From: Bacillus hominis
GTDB lineage: Bacteria; Bacillota; Bacilli; Bacillales; Bacillaceae_G
Length of the DNA: 58,289 bases
Direction: 5' to 3'
NCBI RefSeq assembly: GCF_018332515.1
Contig: NZ_BOQD01000049.1
Span: 1 to 58,289, forward strand
The notes beneath the pieces are model-generated. The model made no database searches. It was not told the DNA's origin and was given only the letters and a program-made list of their open reading frames with translations. The translations under genes were made by a program, and so were the position numbers. Positions 9,822 through 22,887 of the stretch are shown piece by piece; position 1 is the first letter of the stretch; each line of letters begins with the position of its first letter.

Positions 9822-10184
9822 TTATACTAACTCGATAATTACCATTGGTGCTGCGTCTCCGCGACGTGGACCAATTTTTGCAATACGAGTGTATCCGCCT
9901 TGGCGCTCAGCATAGCGTGGAGCTACATCAGCGAATAATTTTTGAAGTGCATCTTGACCAGTCTCAGCGTTAGCAACTTCATTACGGATGAAAGCTGCTG
10001 CTTGACGGCGAGCATGAAGATCTCCGCGTTTACCTAAAGTGATCATTTTTTCCACTACAGAACGAAGTTCTTTTGCACGAGTTTCTGTCGTTTGGATGCG
10101 CTCGTTGATAATTAAATCAGTAGCTAAATCACGTAACATAGCTTTACGTTGCGCACTTGTACGGCCTAATTTTCTGTATGCCAT
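9822..10184 (-). CDS. rplQ: 50S ribosomal protein L17
   Basis: 120 aa, the short Bacillus form. Family start [20 protein letters not shown] is present, as is the ending MVIIELV. Located near the exit tunnel on the 50S subunit. It follows rpoA after 35 nt and is the last gene of the supercluster, immediately before a terminator. Confidence 0.97.
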
Positions 10185-10219
10185 TCGTAGTTCCCTCCTT
10201 TGTTGATGGGTTTAAATCC

Positions 10220-11164
10220 TCAGTCGTCTTTACGTAAACCTAAACCTAATTCCTCAAGTTTATGTTTAACTTCTTCTAAGGATTTACGTCCTAAGTTACG
10301 AACTTTCATCATATCTTCTTCTGTTTTGTTCGCAAGCTCTTGTACAGTATTAATTCCTGCACGTTTTAGGCAATTATAAGAACGAACAGAAAGATCCAGT
10401 TCTTCAATAGTCATCTCTAGAACTTTTTCTTTTTGATCTTCTTCCTTCTCGACCATAATCTCAGCATTTTGTGCTTCGTCAGTTAAACCAACAAAGATAT
10501 TTAAATGCTCAGTTAAGATTTTGGCACCTAAAGAGATAGCTTCTTTTGGCCCGATGCTTCCATCCGTCCATACATCAAGCGTAAGCTTATCATAATTAGC
10601 CACTTGTCCGACACGTGTCTTTTCCACTTGGTAAGTCACACGTGATACTGGAGTATAAATAGAATCAATAGGAATTACTCCTATTGGTTGATCTTCGCTT
10701 TTATTTGCATCAGCTGGCGTATACCCACGGCCACGCTTTGCAGTTAAACGCATGCGGAAATGCGCATTTTTTGCTAACGTCGCAATGTGTAAATCTGGAT
10801 TTAAGATTTCAACATCACTATCGTGAGTAATATCAGCAGCTGTGACAATACCTTCGCCCTGTACATCGATTTCCAACGTCTTCTCTTCTTCAGAGTAGAT
10901 TTTAAGAGCTAACTTTTTCAAGTTTAAGATGATCGTCGTAACGTCCTCTACTACGCCCTCAACTGTTGAAAATTCGTGTAAAACGCCATCGATTTGGATA
11001 GCAGTTACAGCGGCACCAGGGAGTGAGGATAAAAGAATACGACGTAAGGAGTTACCCAAAGTAGTACCATATCCACGCTCAAGCGGTTCAATCACGAATT
11101 TGCCATACTTAGCATCTTCGTTAAGTTCAACCGTTTCGATTTTCGGTTTTTCGATTTCAATCAT
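10220..11164 (-). CDS. rpoA: DNA-directed RNA polymerase subunit alpha
   Basis: 314 aa, the normal Bacillus length. N-terminal assembly domain with [21 protein letters not shown], a flexible linker with EKEEDQKEK (about 225-240), and a C-terminal domain with [16 protein letters not shown] and [14 protein letters not shown] for UP-element DNA and activator contacts. The gene is separated from rpsK by 180 nt that contain a strong hairpin (11197-11229), a possible regulatory leader. Confidence 0.98.
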   Translation of the reverse strand: MIEIEKPKIETVELNEDAKYGKFVIEPLERGYGTTLGNSLRRILLSSLPGAAVTAIQIDGVLHEFSTVEGVVEDVTTIILNLKKLALKIYSEEEKTLEIDVQGEGIVTAADITHDSDVEILNPDLHIATLAKNAHFRMRLTAKRGRGYTPADANKSEDQPIGVIPIDSIYTPVSRVTYQVEKTRVGQVANYDKLTLDVWTDGSIGPKEAISLGAKILTEHLNIFVGLTDEAQNAEIMVEKEEDQKEKVLEMTIEELDLSVRSYNCLKRAGINTVQELANKTEEDMMKVRNLGRKSLEEVKHKLEELGLGLRKDD

Positions 11165-11196
11165 TAACTAAACCCTCCTTCAAAACGTCGAAACCC

Positions 11197-11229
11197 CGGT
11201 TAAACAAAGGACAAACCTCTGTTTAACCG
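11197..11229 (-). other. Strong stem-loop in the rpoA 5' leader
   Basis: GGTTAAACAAAGG (11198-11210) pairs with CCTCTGTTTAACC (11216-11228) with one G-U pair, extended by a C-G pair (11197/11229), loop ACAAA. It lies about 33 nt before the rpoA start with no T run, so it is not a standard terminator. The 180-nt rpsK-rpoA gap is large for this cluster and also has a TATAAT at 11315-11310 with a weak -35. Likely an RNA control element or processing site; mechanism unknown. Confidence 0.6.
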
Positions 11230-11344
11230 AAAGTCCCCCTTAGGCAGTTCCCGATTGTGCACAACAAGCGATGTTTCTGTACGAAATTTCTCGATAATGC
11301 ATCATATCCATTATAGACAAAAGGGAAAATTCTATACAGAAAAA

Positions 11345-11734
11345 TTACACACGACGACGTTTTGGTGGACGACATCCATTATGAGGAACTGGAGTAACAT
11401 CTCTAATTGCTGTTACTTCTAGGCCTGCAGCTTGAAGAGCACGAATTGCAGCTTCACGACCAGCACCAGGACCTTTAACAGTAACCTCTAAAGTTTTTAA
11501 ACCGTGCTCCATTGCAACTTTAGAAGCAGCTTCTGCAGCCATTTGCGCAGCGAATGGAGTAGATTTACGAGATCCACGGAAACCAAGTGCACCAGCACTA
11601 GACCAAGAAAGTGCGTTACCGTGAGTATCTGTAAGAGTTACGATTGTGTTGTTGAAAGTAGAACGAATATGAGCTATACCAGCTTCAATATTCTTTTTCA
11701 CACGTTTTTTACGAGTGTTTGTTTTACGTGCCAT
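11345..11734 (-). CDS. rpsK: 30S ribosomal protein S11
   Basis: 129 aa, complete. Family segments [29 protein letters not shown] and the C-terminal [13 protein letters not shown] are present. S11 sits on the 30S platform near the mRNA exit. It lies 24 nt after rpsM, with a good ribosome binding site, within the alpha part of the cluster. Confidence 0.97.
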   Translation of the reverse strand: MARKTNTRKKRVKKNIEAGIAHIRSTFNNTIVTLTDTHGNALSWSSAGALGFRGSRKSTPFAAQMAAEAASKVAMEHGLKTLEVTVKGPGAGREAAIRALQAAGLEVTAIRDVTPVPHNGCRPPKRRRV

Positions 11735-11758
11735 TGTTAGTTCAACCTCCTTTACTTA

Positions 11759-12124
11759 TTATTTCTTTTTATTTGCTACTGTACGACGTGGACCTTTACG
11801 TGTACGAGCATTGTTTTTAGAGTTTTGACCACGAACTGGTAAACCACGACGGTGACGAAGACCACGGTAAGAACCGATCTCCATTAGACGTTTAATGTTA
11901 AGAGATACTTCACGACGAAGGTCTCCCTCAACTTTAATACGATCGATGATATCACGGATACGTCCTAATTCATCTTCTGTTAAATCACGAACTCGTGTTT
12001 CCGAAGAAATACCAGCCTCTGTAAGAATTTTTTCAGCAGTTGTGCGACCAATGCCGAATACGTAAGTTAAAGAAATAACAACGCGCTTGTCACGAGGAAT
12101 ATCTACACCTGCGATACGTGCCAT
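11759..12124 (-). CDS. rpsM: 30S ribosomal protein S13
   Basis: 121 aa, complete. [20 protein letters not shown] start, the helix-hairpin-helix-like [14 protein letters not shown], and the basic C-terminal tail [16 protein letters not shown] that reaches the P-site tRNA. S13 forms the B1 bridges with the 50S subunit. It follows rpmJ after about 20 nt. Confidence 0.97.
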   Translation of the reverse strand: MARIAGVDIPRDKRVVISLTYVFGIGRTTAEKILTEAGISSETRVRDLTEDELGRIRDIIDRIKVEGDLRREVSLNIKRLMEIGSYRGLRHRRGLPVRGQNSKNNARTRKGPRRTVANKKK

Positions 12125-12145
12125 TCTGAATGCACCTCCTTCTGA

Positions 12146-12289
<144 letters not shown>

Positions 12290-12294
12290 CTATA

Positions 12295-12513
12295 TTATTT
12301 AAAACGGTACGTAATACGACCACGATTTAAATCGTACGGAGATAATTCTACCGTAACTTTGTCTCCTGGTAAAATACGAATGAAGTTCATACGGATTTTA
12401 CCAGAAACGTGAGCCAATACGACATGCCCATTCTCTAATTCTACTTTGAACATAGCATTTGGCAACGTTTCAAGAACGGTACCTTCGACTTCAATTACAT
12501 CATCTTTAGCCAT
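12295..12513 (-). CDS. infA: Translation initiation factor IF-1
   Basis: 72 aa, full length. [20 protein letters not shown] opening and the OB-fold (S1-like) segment [21 protein letters not shown]-1 occupies the ribosomal A site during initiation and aids IF-2 and IF-3. It lies between map and rpmJ in the usual order. Confidence 0.97.
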   Translation of the reverse strand: MAKDDVIEVEGTVLETLPNAMFKVELENGHVVLAHVSGKIRMNFIRILPGDKVTVELSPYDLNRGRITYRFK

Positions 12514-12581
12514 TCAATAGTTCTCCCTTCTTCAAATCAGTAACATTTTACACTGCTCTGAAATCCCGGAGAGCCAGCTAC

Positions 12582-13327
12582 TTATAAAGTGGTAAGGATT
12601 TCGTATCCTGCTTCTGTAAGAGCAATCGTGTGCTCAAAGTGTGCACACCATTTACCATCTACCGTTACCACTGTCCAGTCATCAGATAGTGTTTTTACAT
12701 ATCGTCTTCCTTGATTCACCATCGGCTCAACACAGATGACCATTCCCGGCTTTAATCTAGGGCCTCTATTTGGTGGACCATAGTGCGGGATTTGAGGGTC
12801 CTCATGTAAGTCTTGCCCGATTCCGTGACCAACATACTCCCTAACGATCGAGAATCCATTCTCTTCAGCATGGGTTTGAACCGCATGTGAGATATTTGAT
12901 AATCTTTCGCCTGGTTTTACTTGTTCTAGACCAAGATACAACGATTTTTCTGTGACATCAAGTAGCTTTTGAACAGATTCAGAAATGTTTCCAATTGGAT
13001 ACGTCCATGCAGAATCTCCATGGTACCCATTGTATTTTGCACCAATATCGATACTGATGATATCGCCCTCTTCGAGCTTACGCTTCCCTGGAATCCCGTG
13101 TACAAGCTCTTCATTTACAGAAGCACATATGCTCCCCGGAAATCCGTTGTATCCTTTAAAAGATGGCGTAGCACCATATTTTCGAATCGTCTTTTCCGCT
13201 ATTTGATCGAGCTCTTTCGTTGTAATTCCTGGAGTAATATGTTGTTTCAACTCTTGATGAGTTAAAGCAACGATCCTGCCAGCTTCTCGCATGATTTCTA
13301 TCTCGCGAGGAGTTTTGCAGATGATCA

Positions 13328-13328
<1 letters not shown>
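12582..13328 (-). CDS. map: Methionine aminopeptidase, type I
   Basis: 248 aa. The pita-bread-fold peptidase removes N-terminal methionine from nascent proteins. Metal ligands are visible in [14 protein letters not shown] (two Asp), [12 protein letters not shown] (His), CVEPM (Glu) and FEHTIAL (Glu); the substrate histidine is in ELVHGIPG. Its ATG overlaps the adk stop by one base (TAATG), implying coupled translation. Confidence 0.97.
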
Positions 13329-13990
<662 letters not shown>

Positions 13991-14032
13991 TCAGTACATG
14001 AGCATGTAGGGAAGACAATTCTTCCCACTTAC

Positions 14033-15334
14033 TCACTGCTTGATAAACCCTTTGTAATGGCGTTTTACCAATTGGCTTTCTAGCTGCTTCATTGTTTCTA
14101 AAGCAACGCCGACAACGATTAACATACTCGTTCCACCAATCTGTGCAGATGGAGGAAGATTTCCCAATTTCGTAAAGATAACTGGTAAGATTGCAATCGC
14201 TGCTAGGAAAATTGATCCTACAAAGGTCAAACGATACAAGATTTTTGTTAGATATTGTTCTGTATTCTTACCCGGACGAATACCTGGAACATATCCACCT
14301 TGCTTGTTTAGATTCTCTGACATTTGCTCTGGATTAACCTGAACAAATGCATAGAAATATGTGAAGGCTACAATGAGCGCAACATATATAATCATTCCCA
14401 CTGGGTGAGAATAGTTAAAGTTTGCAATAATCCACTGCGACACATCATGGTTCGGGAAGAACTGTGCAATAGTTGGTGGCGTAATTAAGAATGAAACAGC
14501 AAAAATGACTGGAATAACACCCGCACTATTTACCTTAAGTGGTAAATGAGTGTTTTGTGCTCCAGCATGATTCCCATTCCCTCCTGTTACACGCTTCGCA
14601 TATTGAATTGGGATCTTTCTAACAGCCTGTTGAATGAAAATAACACCAACAATAACTGCTAGCACAGCTAGTAAAATCAATGCAACTTTAACGATACTCA
14701 TGAACAATTGATCTCCGATATTTTGAAACTGTTGTTGATACACTTGAGATATAACACTTGGGATCGCTGCGGCAATACCACCAAAGATGAGGATGGAAAT
14801 ACCATTACCTACACCTTTAGATGTAATCTGTTCACCTAACCACATTAAAAATGCAGTACCAGCAGTCAGTACCGTAGCAATGTATAAATAAGTGCTCCAA
14901 CCAGGATTCAAAATTAATTGCCCACCTACCATACCGTTAAAACCGATCGACATACCAAACCCCTGAATAAACGCAAGAACAATTGTAAAGTAACGCGTGA
15001 ATTGCGTTAGTTTACGACGGCCCATTTCGCCTTGCTTCGACCATTCCGAAAATTTAGGAACAACATCCATCTGCAATAATTGCACGATGATGGATGCTGT
15101 AATATACGGCATGATTCCCATCGCGAAGATGGAGAAGTTTTTCAAGGCGCCACCGCCAAATGTATTTAGTATACCTAAGGCATTTAATTGATCTTGTGCT
15201 TTCAGTACGTCTCCATTTGTAAATGGCACTGGGATAAACGTGCCAATCCTGAATACGATTAACATCGCTAAAGTGAATAATATTTTACGTCTTATCTCAG
15301 CAACGCGCATAAAGTTGGAGATTGTACGAAACAT
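14033..15334 (-). CDS. secY: Protein translocase subunit SecY
   Basis: 433 aa with the ten membrane-spanning helices of the Sec channel. Recognisable segments are FTNGDVLKAQDQLNALG (plug region), ITSKGVGNGISILIF and GGYVPGIRPGKNTEQYL, a cytoplasmic loop that contacts SecA and ribosomes. Its ATG overlaps the rplO stop by one base. The partner SecE is encoded at 41348-41527. Confidence 0.97.
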   Translation of the reverse strand: MFRTISNFMRVAEIRRKILFTLAMLIVFRIGTFIPVPFTNGDVLKAQDQLNALGILNTFGGGALKNFSIFAMGIMPYITASIIVQLLQMDVVPKFSEWSKQGEMGRRKLTQFTRYFTIVLAFIQGFGMSIGFNGMVGGQLILNPGWSTYLYIATVLTAGTAFLMWLGEQITSKGVGNGISILIFGGIAAAIPSVISQVYQQQFQNIGDQLFMSIVKVALILLAVLAVIVGVIFIQQAVRKIPIQYAKRVTGGNGNHAGAQNTHLPLKVNSAGVIPVIFAVSFLITPPTIAQFFPNHDVSQWIIANFNYSHPVGMIIYVALIVAFTYFYAFVQVNPEQMSENLNKQGGYVPGIRPGKNTEQYLTKILYRLTFVGSIFLAAIAILPVIFTKLGNLPPSAQIGGTSMLIVVGVALETMKQLESQLVKRHYKGFIKQ

Positions 15335-15774
15335 TAGATCACCTCAACTGATCCGCCAGCTGCTTCAATTGCTTCTTTAGCACTTGAAGAGAACTTGTGC
15401 GCTTTAACAGTTAATTTTTTCTCTACTGCTCCGCTTGCAAGAATTTTAACACCGTCGTTTAACTTGCTGATAACGCCAGTTTCCAGCAATAATTCAGGTG
15501 TTACTTCTGTACCATCTTCAAAACGATTTAACGTTGATAAGTTTACAATTGTAAACTCTTTACGGTTAATGTTTGTGAAGCCGCGTTTTGGTAAACGACG
15601 GAATAGTGGAGTTTGACCACCTTCGAAGCCAAGACGAACACCGCCGCCAGAACGTGCGTTTTGTCCTTTATGACCTCTACCAGCAGTTTTACCGTTACCA
15701 GAACCGATACCACGACCGACACGGTTACGTACTTTACGAGAACCTTCTGCAGGTTTTAATTCATGAAGTTTCAT
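15334..15774 (-). CDS. rplO: 50S ribosomal protein L15
   Basis: 146 aa, complete. Glycine- and arginine-rich N-terminal extension ([20 protein letters not shown]) typical of L15, then [18 protein letters not shown] late 50S assembly protein. It follows rpmD after 33 nt and is coupled to secY by a one-base stop/start overlap. Confidence 0.97.
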   Translation of the reverse strand: MKLHELKPAEGSRKVRNRVGRGIGSGNGKTAGRGHKGQNARSGGGVRLGFEGGQTPLFRRLPKRGFTNINRKEFTIVNLSTLNRFEDGTEVTPELLLETGVISKLNDGVKILASGAVEKKLTVKAHKFSSSAKEAIEAAGGSVEVI

Positions 15775-15807
15775 TCCCAGGCACCTCCTTATATTAATGA
15801 GTTATCC

Positions 15808-15990
15808 TTAAGCTTCTTTTACAGTTATAAGGTGAGAAACTTTGTTGATCATACCAAGAATAGCAGGAGTTTCTTCCTTAACTACAGTTGAATTCAACTT
15901 TTTAAGACCTAAAGCTTCTACCGTCGCACGTTGATCTTGTGGACGACCAATTACACTACGAGTGAGGGTAATTTCTAACTTTTTCGCCAT
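15808..15990 (-). CDS. rpmD: 50S ribosomal protein L30
   Basis: 60 aa, typical length. [20 protein letters not shown] start and the ferredoxin-like remainder ending LITVKEA. It lies between rpsE and rplO with short gaps; a good ribosome binding site precedes the ATG. Confidence 0.97.
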   Translation of the reverse strand: MAKKLEITLTRSVIGRPQDQRATVEALGLKKLNSTVVKEETPAILGMINKVSHLITVKEA

Positions 15991-16003
15991 TTGTTTTCCC
16001 TCC

Positions 16004-16504
16004 TTAACCTAGTAGCTCTTCTACAGATTTACCGCGTAATTTTGCAACATCTTCAGCGCGCTTAAGTTCGCTTAATCCGTTCACAGTAGCGCGAATCATG
16101 TTGATTGGTGTGTTAGAACCAAGAGATTTCGAAAGAATATCTTGTACACCAGCTAATTCTAGTACCGCACGAACAGGTCCACCAGCAATAACACCAGTAC
16201 CCTCAGCAGCAGGTTTTAAGAATACTTCACCAGCTCCAAAATGACCGTTGATTGTGTGTGGAATTGTTGTACCAACTAATGGTACTGCGATTAGGTTTTT
16301 CTTAGCGTCTTCGATAGCTTTACGAATTGCGTCTGGTACCTCTTGTGCTTTACCAGTACCGAATCCAACATGACCGTTTTTATCGCCAACTACAACTAGT
16401 GCAGCAAAGCGGAAACGACGACCACCCTTAACAACTTTCGCGACACGATTTATCGTAACTACACGTTCTTCAAGTTCTAATTTACTTGGGTCAATGCGTT
16501 GCAT
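16004..16504 (-). CDS. rpsE: 30S ribosomal protein S5
   Basis: 166 aa from the ATG at 16504; a TTG one codon upstream is closer to the AGGAGG than is usual, and homologues start MxRIDPSK. The double-stranded RNA-binding N-terminal domain includes [18 protein letters not shown], the loop where spectinomycin resistance changes fall; it looks wild type. The C-terminal domain is intact to KSVEELLG. S5 supports decoding accuracy. Confidence 0.97.
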   Translation of the reverse strand: MQRIDPSKLELEERVVTINRVAKVVKGGRRFRFAALVVVGDKNGHVGFGTGKAQEVPDAIRKAIEDAKKNLIAVPLVGTTIPHTINGHFGAGEVFLKPAAEGTGVIAGGPVRAVLELAGVQDILSKSLGSNTPINMIRATVNGLSELKRAEDVAKLRGKSVEELLG

Positions 16505-16525
16505 CAATTTTCCCTCCTTTGACCA

Positions 16526-16888
16526 TTAAAATTGTAATCCAGCCTCACGAGCAGCTTCAGCTAGAGCTTTAACACGGCCATGGTATAAGTAACCACCGCG
16601 ATCAAATACTACTTCTTTAACGCCTTTCTCTACAGCACGCTTAGCAACTGATTCTCCAACTTTCGTAGCAGCTTCAGTATTGCTAGTACCGTTAAGAGCA
16701 AGGTCTTTATCAAGAGTAGATGCACTTACTAATGTTACACCATTTACATCATCAATAACTTGAGCGTAAATATGTTGGTTAGAACGGTACACGTTTAAAC
16801 GTGGACGTTCTGCAGTACCAGTAAGTTTAGCACGTACACGTGCATGTCTTTTCTTACGAGTCGCATTTTTAGCAGCTTTAGTGATCAT
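16526..16888 (-). CDS. rplR: 50S ribosomal protein L18
   Basis: 120 aa from the ATG at 16888, which has AAAGGAG 8 nt upstream; an in-frame GTG three codons earlier overlaps that site and is rejected. [17 protein letters not shown] and [15 protein letters not shown] are typical. L18 carries 5S rRNA into the 50S subunit together with L5. Confidence 0.97.
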   Translation of the reverse strand: MITKAAKNATRKKRHARVRAKLTGTAERPRLNVYRSNQHIYAQVIDDVNGVTLVSASTLDKDLALNGTSNTEAATKVGESVAKRAVEKGVKEVVFDRGGYLYHGRVKALAEAAREAGLQF

Positions 16889-16919
16889 TCTTGTCACTCC
16901 TTTCTCTCACCTAACGGGT

Positions 16920-17459
16920 TTACTTAGCAGTTTTACCTTCTTTACGACGAACAACTTCGCCTTCGTAACGAATACCTTTACCTTTATATGGTTCAGGAGC
17001 ACGTACAGCACGGATGTTAGCAGCAAATTCGCCAACACGTTGCTTGTCGATACCTTTAATTACGATTTTAGTTGGTGCAGGTACTTCAACTTCAAGACCT
17101 GCTTCCGGAGTCATTTCTACTGGATGAGAATAACCTACGCTTAAAACAAGTTTATCTCCTTGTTTTTGAGCACGGTAACCAACACCGACTAATTCAAGTC
17201 CGCGTGCGAAACCTGCAGTTACACCTTCAACCATGTTTCCGATTAAAGCACGAGTTGTACCGTGTAATGCACGGTGTTCCTTCTGTTCAGATGGACGCTC
17301 AACTGTTAGTGTATTTTCTTCAATTTTGATAGACATATCAGCATTGAATGTACGAGTTAATTCACCTTTAGGGCCTTTTACTGTTACAGTATTGTCTTCT
17401 GCAATTGTAATAGTAACACCTGCAGGGATTTCAAGAATCTTTTTACCAATACGAGACAT
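16920..17459 (-). CDS. rplF: 50S ribosomal protein L6
   Basis: 179 aa, complete: [15 protein letters not shown] start, two repeated L6 folds, and the C-terminal signature [22 protein letters not shown]. It contacts the sarcin-ricin region near the factor-binding site. A normal ribosome binding site lies ahead of the ATG; it follows rpsH after 32 nt. Confidence 0.97.
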   Translation of the reverse strand: MSRIGKKILEIPAGVTITIAEDNTVTVKGPKGELTRTFNADMSIKIEENTLTVERPSEQKEHRALHGTTRALIGNMVEGVTAGFARGLELVGVGYRAQKQGDKLVLSVGYSHPVEMTPEAGLEVEVPAPTKIVIKGIDKQRVGEFAANIRAVRAPEPYKGKGIRYEGEVVRRKEGKTAK

Positions 17460-17491
17460 GTGGTCACACCTCCGTTCGTTTTAAATATATA

Positions 17492-17890
17492 TTACCAAAC
17501 GTATGCTACTACTTCTCCACCAGTTTGTAATTGACGAGCGTCTTTGTCTGTCATTACTCCCTTAGATGTAGAAACAAGAGCGATACCTAATCCGTTAAGT
17601 ACACGTGGTACTTCATCAGCTTTAGCGTAAACGCGTAAGCCAGGTTTACTGATACGTTTTAATCCAGTGATTACACGTTCATTGTTTGCACCATATTTCA
17701 GGAAAATACGAAGGATACCTTGTTTGTTATCCTCGATGTATTCTACATCACGAATGAAACCTTCACGTTTTAAAAGTTCAGCGATCTCTTTTTTGATTTT
17801 AGAAGCAGGAACTTCTAACTTCTCATGACGTACCATGTTCGCATTACGGATGCGAGTAAGCATGTCTGCAATTGGATCTGTCATCACCAT
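17492..17890 (-). CDS. rpsH: 30S ribosomal protein S8
   Basis: 132 aa from the ATG at 17890. The frame is open 12 codons further upstream, but GGAAGGAGG lies just before 17890 and homologues begin [16 protein letters not shown]. The C-terminal [13 protein letters not shown] is conserved. S8 organises the 16S central domain and is the spc-operon regulator in E. coli; whether that applies here cannot be seen. Confidence 0.97.
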
Positions 17891-17919
17891 GTGTTTTACC
17901 TCCTTCCCATTTGTGGGTT

Positions 17920-18138
<219 letters not shown>

Positions 18139-18678
18139 TTATTTTTGGAATGGCATACCGAATTGTGTTAAAAGTTCACGAGCTTCTTCATCAGTTTTCG
18201 CTGTAGTAACGATTACGATGTCCATACCGCGGACTTTACTTACTTTATCATAATCAATCTCAGGGAAAATTAGTTGCTCTTTAACACCTAATGTGTAGTT
18301 CCCACGACCATCGAATGATTTCTTAGAAACACCACGGAAATCACGTACACGTGGTAAAGAAACTGATACTAATTTGTCGAAGAACTCATACATTTGTTGT
18401 CCGCGTAAAGTTACTTTAGCACCGATTGGCATACCTTCACGAAGACGGAAACCAGCGATTGATTTTTTAGCGCGAGTTACAACAGGTTTTTGACCTGCGA
18501 TTTGAGTTAATTCTTCTACTGCATTGTCTAAAGCTTTTGAGTTAGATACCGCGTCACCAACACCAGTGTTGATTACGATCTTTTCGATTTTCGGTACTTC
18601 CATCACAGATTTATAGTTAAACTTGCTCATTAGAGCAGGAGTAATTTCCTTTTGGAACTTCTCTTTAAGGCGATTCAA
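18139..18678 (-). CDS. rplE: 50S ribosomal protein L5
   Basis: 179 aa, complete. Family segments [37 protein letters not shown] and [17 protein letters not shown] are visible. L5 binds 5S rRNA and forms bridge B1b with S13. It lies 26 nt after rplX with a good ribosome binding site. Confidence 0.97.
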   Translation of the reverse strand: MNRLKEKFQKEITPALMSKFNYKSVMEVPKIEKIVINTGVGDAVSNSKALDNAVEELTQIAGQKPVVTRAKKSIAGFRLREGMPIGAKVTLRGQQMYEFFDKLVSVSLPRVRDFRGVSKKSFDGRGNYTLGVKEQLIFPEIDYDKVSKVRGMDIVIVTTAKTDEEARELLTQFGMPFQK

Positions 18679-18704
18679 TGAAGTGACCTCCTTTCTTAAG
18701 AAAA

Positions 18705-19016
18705 TTATTTATCTAATAATTCACCAGATTTTTTTGCAATACGAACTTTTTTACCATCTTCTACTTTGAAGCCTACGCGAGTAGGTTCGCCTGTTTTCGG
18801 ATCTAATACCATAACATTAGAAACGTGAATAGGTGCTTCTTTCGTAATAATTCCACCTTGTGGATTTAATTGAGATGGCTTAGAGTGTTTTTTAACGATG
18901 TTAACACCCTCAACGATAACACGGTTTTGCTTTGGGAAAGCCACAAGGATAACGCCTTGTTTTCCTTTGTCTTTACCAGTGATTACCTGAACTTTATCAC
19001 CTTTTTTTACATGCAT
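18705..19016 (-). CDS. rplX: 50S ribosomal protein L24
   Basis: 103 aa from the ATG at 19016 ([12 protein letters not shown]). The frame reads eight codons further upstream through the AGGAGG site itself, so the longer start is rejected. KOW motif ([16 protein letters not shown]) near the N-terminus. L24 initiates 50S assembly. It lies between rplN and rplE. Confidence 0.97.
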   Translation of the reverse strand: MHVKKGDKVQVITGKDKGKQGVILVAFPKQNRVIVEGVNIVKKHSKPSQLNPQGGIITKEAPIHVSNVMVLDPKTGEPTRVGFKVEDGKKVRIAKKSGELLDK

Positions 19017-19054
19017 CTTAATTCTGCACCTCCTTAGCAAGGCAATACCTTAAA

Positions 19055-19423
19055 TTATAGAACTTCTGGAGCTAAAGAAACGATCTTCATGAAGTTGCTA
19101 TCACGTAATTCACGAGCTACTGGTCCGAAGATACGAGTACCACGTGGGCTCTTATCGTCTTTGATGATAACCGCTGCGTTTTCATCAAATTTAATGTAAG
19201 AACCGTCCGGACGACGAGCTCCGCTCTTCGTACGTACCACTACTGCCTTAACAACGTCACCTTTTTTAACAACGCCACCTGGTGTTGCTTGTTTTACCGT
19301 AGCAACGATAATGTCACCAATGTTAGCATATTTACGACCAGAGCCGCCTAATACTTTAATTGTTAAAAGTTCACGTGCACCAGAGTTGTCAGCAACTTTC
19401 AAACGAGATTCTTGTTGGATCAT
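19055..19423 (-). CDS. rplN: 50S ribosomal protein L14
   Basis: 122 aa, complete. [19 protein letters not shown] opening and the conserved [13 protein letters not shown] and [11 protein letters not shown] end. Part of intersubunit bridge B8 and the binding site of the silencing factor RsfS. It follows rpsQ after 43 nt. Confidence 0.97.
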
Positions 19424-19466
19424 GTTATGAAACCTCCCTTCGGACTAAAAATTCCGATTCGTCTAT

Positions 19467-19730
19467 TTAGATAATAACCGCTTCTTCAACGATTTCAACT
19501 AAACGGAAACGCTTAGTAGCAGAAAGCGGGCGAGTTTCCATGATTTTAACGATATCGCCAAGTTTCGCTTGGTTTTGCTCATCATGGGCTTTGTACTTTT
19601 TAGAATACTTAACACGTTTTCCGTACAAGGAATGAGTTTTGTAAGTTTCAACTAAAACTGTAATCGTTTTGTCCATTTTATCAGACACAACACGACCAGT
19701 ATAAACTTTGCGTTGGTTACGTTCGCTCAC
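19467..19730 (-). CDS. rpsQ: 30S ribosomal protein S17
   Basis: 87 aa. OB-fold protein with [18 protein letters not shown] and [19 protein letters not shown], both typical. A primary 16S binding protein. It follows rpmC after 20 nt. Confidence 0.97.
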
Positions 19731-19750
19731 TATGCAAACCTCCCCTCAAT

Positions 19751-21036
<1,286 letters not shown>

Positions 21037-21039
21037 CGA

Positions 21040-21381
21040 TTATCCCTCCTTCTTTTCTGATACCACAACTGTGATGTGGCTTGTGCGTTTGTTAATTTGG
21101 CTTGCACGACCCATTGCACGTGGACGGAAACGTTTCAACGTTGGACCTTCGTCAACGAAGACTTTTTCAACAACTAGGTTGTTAATATCCATCTCATAAT
21201 TGTGCTCTGCATTTGCGATTGCAGATTTTAAAACTTTTTCTACAACTGGAGAAGCAGTTTTTGGTGTGTGGTTAAGGATAGCAATCGCTTCACCCACTTG
21301 CTTACCTCGGATTAAGTCTACTACTAAACGAACTTTACGAGGAGCAATACGAACTGTTCTCGCTACTGCTTTAGCTTGCAT
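21040..21381 (-). CDS. rplV: 50S ribosomal protein L22
   Basis: 113 aa from the ATG at 21381 ([16 protein letters not shown]); GAGGAGG just upstream excludes the longer frame. The extended beta-hairpin region toward the exit tunnel, [18 protein letters not shown], appears complete, with no sign of the macrolide-resistance deletions known there. It lies 17 nt after rpsS. Confidence 0.97.
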
Positions 21382-21398
21382 TGAAGTGCCTCCTCTCA

Positions 21399-21677
21399 TT
21401 ATCTTCTAGTTTTCTTATCGTCAGCAAGGTGACCTTTATACGTACGAGTTGGTGCGAATTCACCTAACTTATGGCCAACCATATCCTCAGTGATGTACAC
21501 AGGTACGTGTTTACGACCATCATATACAGCGATTGTGTGTCCGATGAACTGAGGGAAGATAGTTGAACGGCGAGACCAAGTTTTAACAACTTGTTTTTGC
21601 TCAGATGCAACTAATTTTTCCATTTTGCTCATTAAGTGATCATCGACAAATGGTCCTTTTTTTAAGCTACGAGCCAT
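21399..21677 (-). CDS. rpsS: 30S ribosomal protein S19
   Basis: 92 aa, complete: [18 protein letters not shown] opening and the signature [19 protein letters not shown] with [14 protein letters not shown]19 pairs with S13 in the 30S head. It follows rplB after 60 nt. Confidence 0.97.
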
Positions 21678-21737
21678 TTTGGTGCCTCCCTTCGTGATTG
21701 GCGTACGGTTCTTGAAATGAACCGTACTACAATCCCA

Positions 21738-22568
21738 TTATTTTTTACGACGACGAACGATAAATTTATCAGACGCTTTGTTTTTCTTACGAGTCTTGAA
21801 TCCAAGAGTTGGTTTACCCCATGGAGACATTGGAGACTTACGTCCGATTGGAGAGCGTCCTTCACCACCACCGTGTGGGTGATCAACCGGGTTCATTACA
21901 GAACCACGAACTGTTGGGCGCTTACCTAACCAGCGAGAGCGACCTGCTTTACCGATTTTGATAAGTTCGTGTTGTTCGTTACCAACTTGACCGATTGAAG
22001 CGCGACAAGCAGATAATACAAGACGTACTTCACCAGAAGTTAAACGTACAAGTACGTATTTACCTTCTTTACCAAGTACTTGAGCAGATGTACCAGCAGA
22101 ACGAACTAATTGTCCGCCACGACCAGGCTTAAGCTCGATGTTATGAACAACAGTACCTACTGGAATGTTGATTAATGGTAATGCGTTACCGATTTTGATG
22201 TCAGCTTCTGGGCCAGACATAACTTCCATACCTACTTCTAAAGTTTTAGGAGCAAGAATGTAACGTTTTTCACCGTCAACGTAGTTAATTAATGCGATAT
22301 TCGCAGAGCGGTTTGGATCGTATTCGATCGTAGCAACGCGTCCTGGAATTCCATCTTTGTTACGCTTAAAGTCGATGATACGGTATTGACGCTTATGTCC
22401 GCCACCTTGATGACGTACAGTAATTTTACCTTGGTTATTACGACCAGCCTTTTTGCTTAAAGGAGCAAGTAAAGACTTTTCTGGTCTGTCAGTCGTGATT
22501 TCAGCGAAATCATTCGTAGTCATGTTACGACGACCGTTAGTAGTTGGATTATACTTTTTAATTCCCAT
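21738..22568 (-). CDS. rplB: 50S ribosomal protein L2
   Basis: 276 aa, full length. [17 protein letters not shown] start, [18 protein letters not shown], and the C-terminal [18 protein letters not shown] with the conserved histidine near the peptidyl transferase centre. A primary 23S binding protein needed for subunit association. It follows rplW after 28 nt. Confidence 0.97.
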   Translation of the reverse strand: MGIKKYNPTTNGRRNMTTNDFAEITTDRPEKSLLAPLSKKAGRNNQGKITVRHQGGGHKRQYRIIDFKRNKDGIPGRVATIEYDPNRSANIALINYVDGEKRYILAPKTLEVGMEVMSGPEADIKIGNALPLINIPVGTVVHNIELKPGRGGQLVRSAGTSAQVLGKEGKYVLVRLTSGEVRLVLSACRASIGQVGNEQHELIKIGKAGRSRWLGKRPTVRGSVMNPVDHPHGGGEGRSPIGRKSPMSPWGKPTLGFKTRKKNKASDKFIVRRRKK

Positions 22569-22596
22569 CTCAATTTCCCTCCTTCTTTAGTAAGAA

Positions 22597-22887
22597 TTAA
22601 ACGCCTTGGAAGATTTCGATTTCTTTGCTGTCAGCAGTTAGCTTAACGATTGCTTTACGACGACGGCTAGTAAAACCAGCGTGACGACCAACACGTTTTG
22701 CTTTCGGCTTGTAGTTCATGATGTTTACTTTGTCTACATTAACACCAAAGATCGCTTCGATAGCGTCTTTAACTTCTGTTTTATTAGATTTAACGTCCAC
22801 GTCGAACGTATATTTTTTTTCAGCCATCATTTCCATAGAACGTTCAGTGATAACTGGGCGCTTAATGATATCACGAGGATCTCTCAT
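22597..22887 (-). CDS. rplW: 50S ribosomal protein L23
   Basis: 96 aa. [20 protein letters not shown] start and conserved [21 protein letters not shown]23 is the main docking site for trigger factor and SRP at the tunnel exit. Its ATG overlaps the rplD stop by one base (TAATG), indicating coupled translation. Confidence 0.97.
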   Translation of the reverse strand: MRDPRDIIKRPVITERSMEMMAEKKYTFDVDVKSNKTEVKDAIEAIFGVNVDKVNIMNYKPKAKRVGRHAGFTSRRRKAIVKLTADSKEIEIFQGV

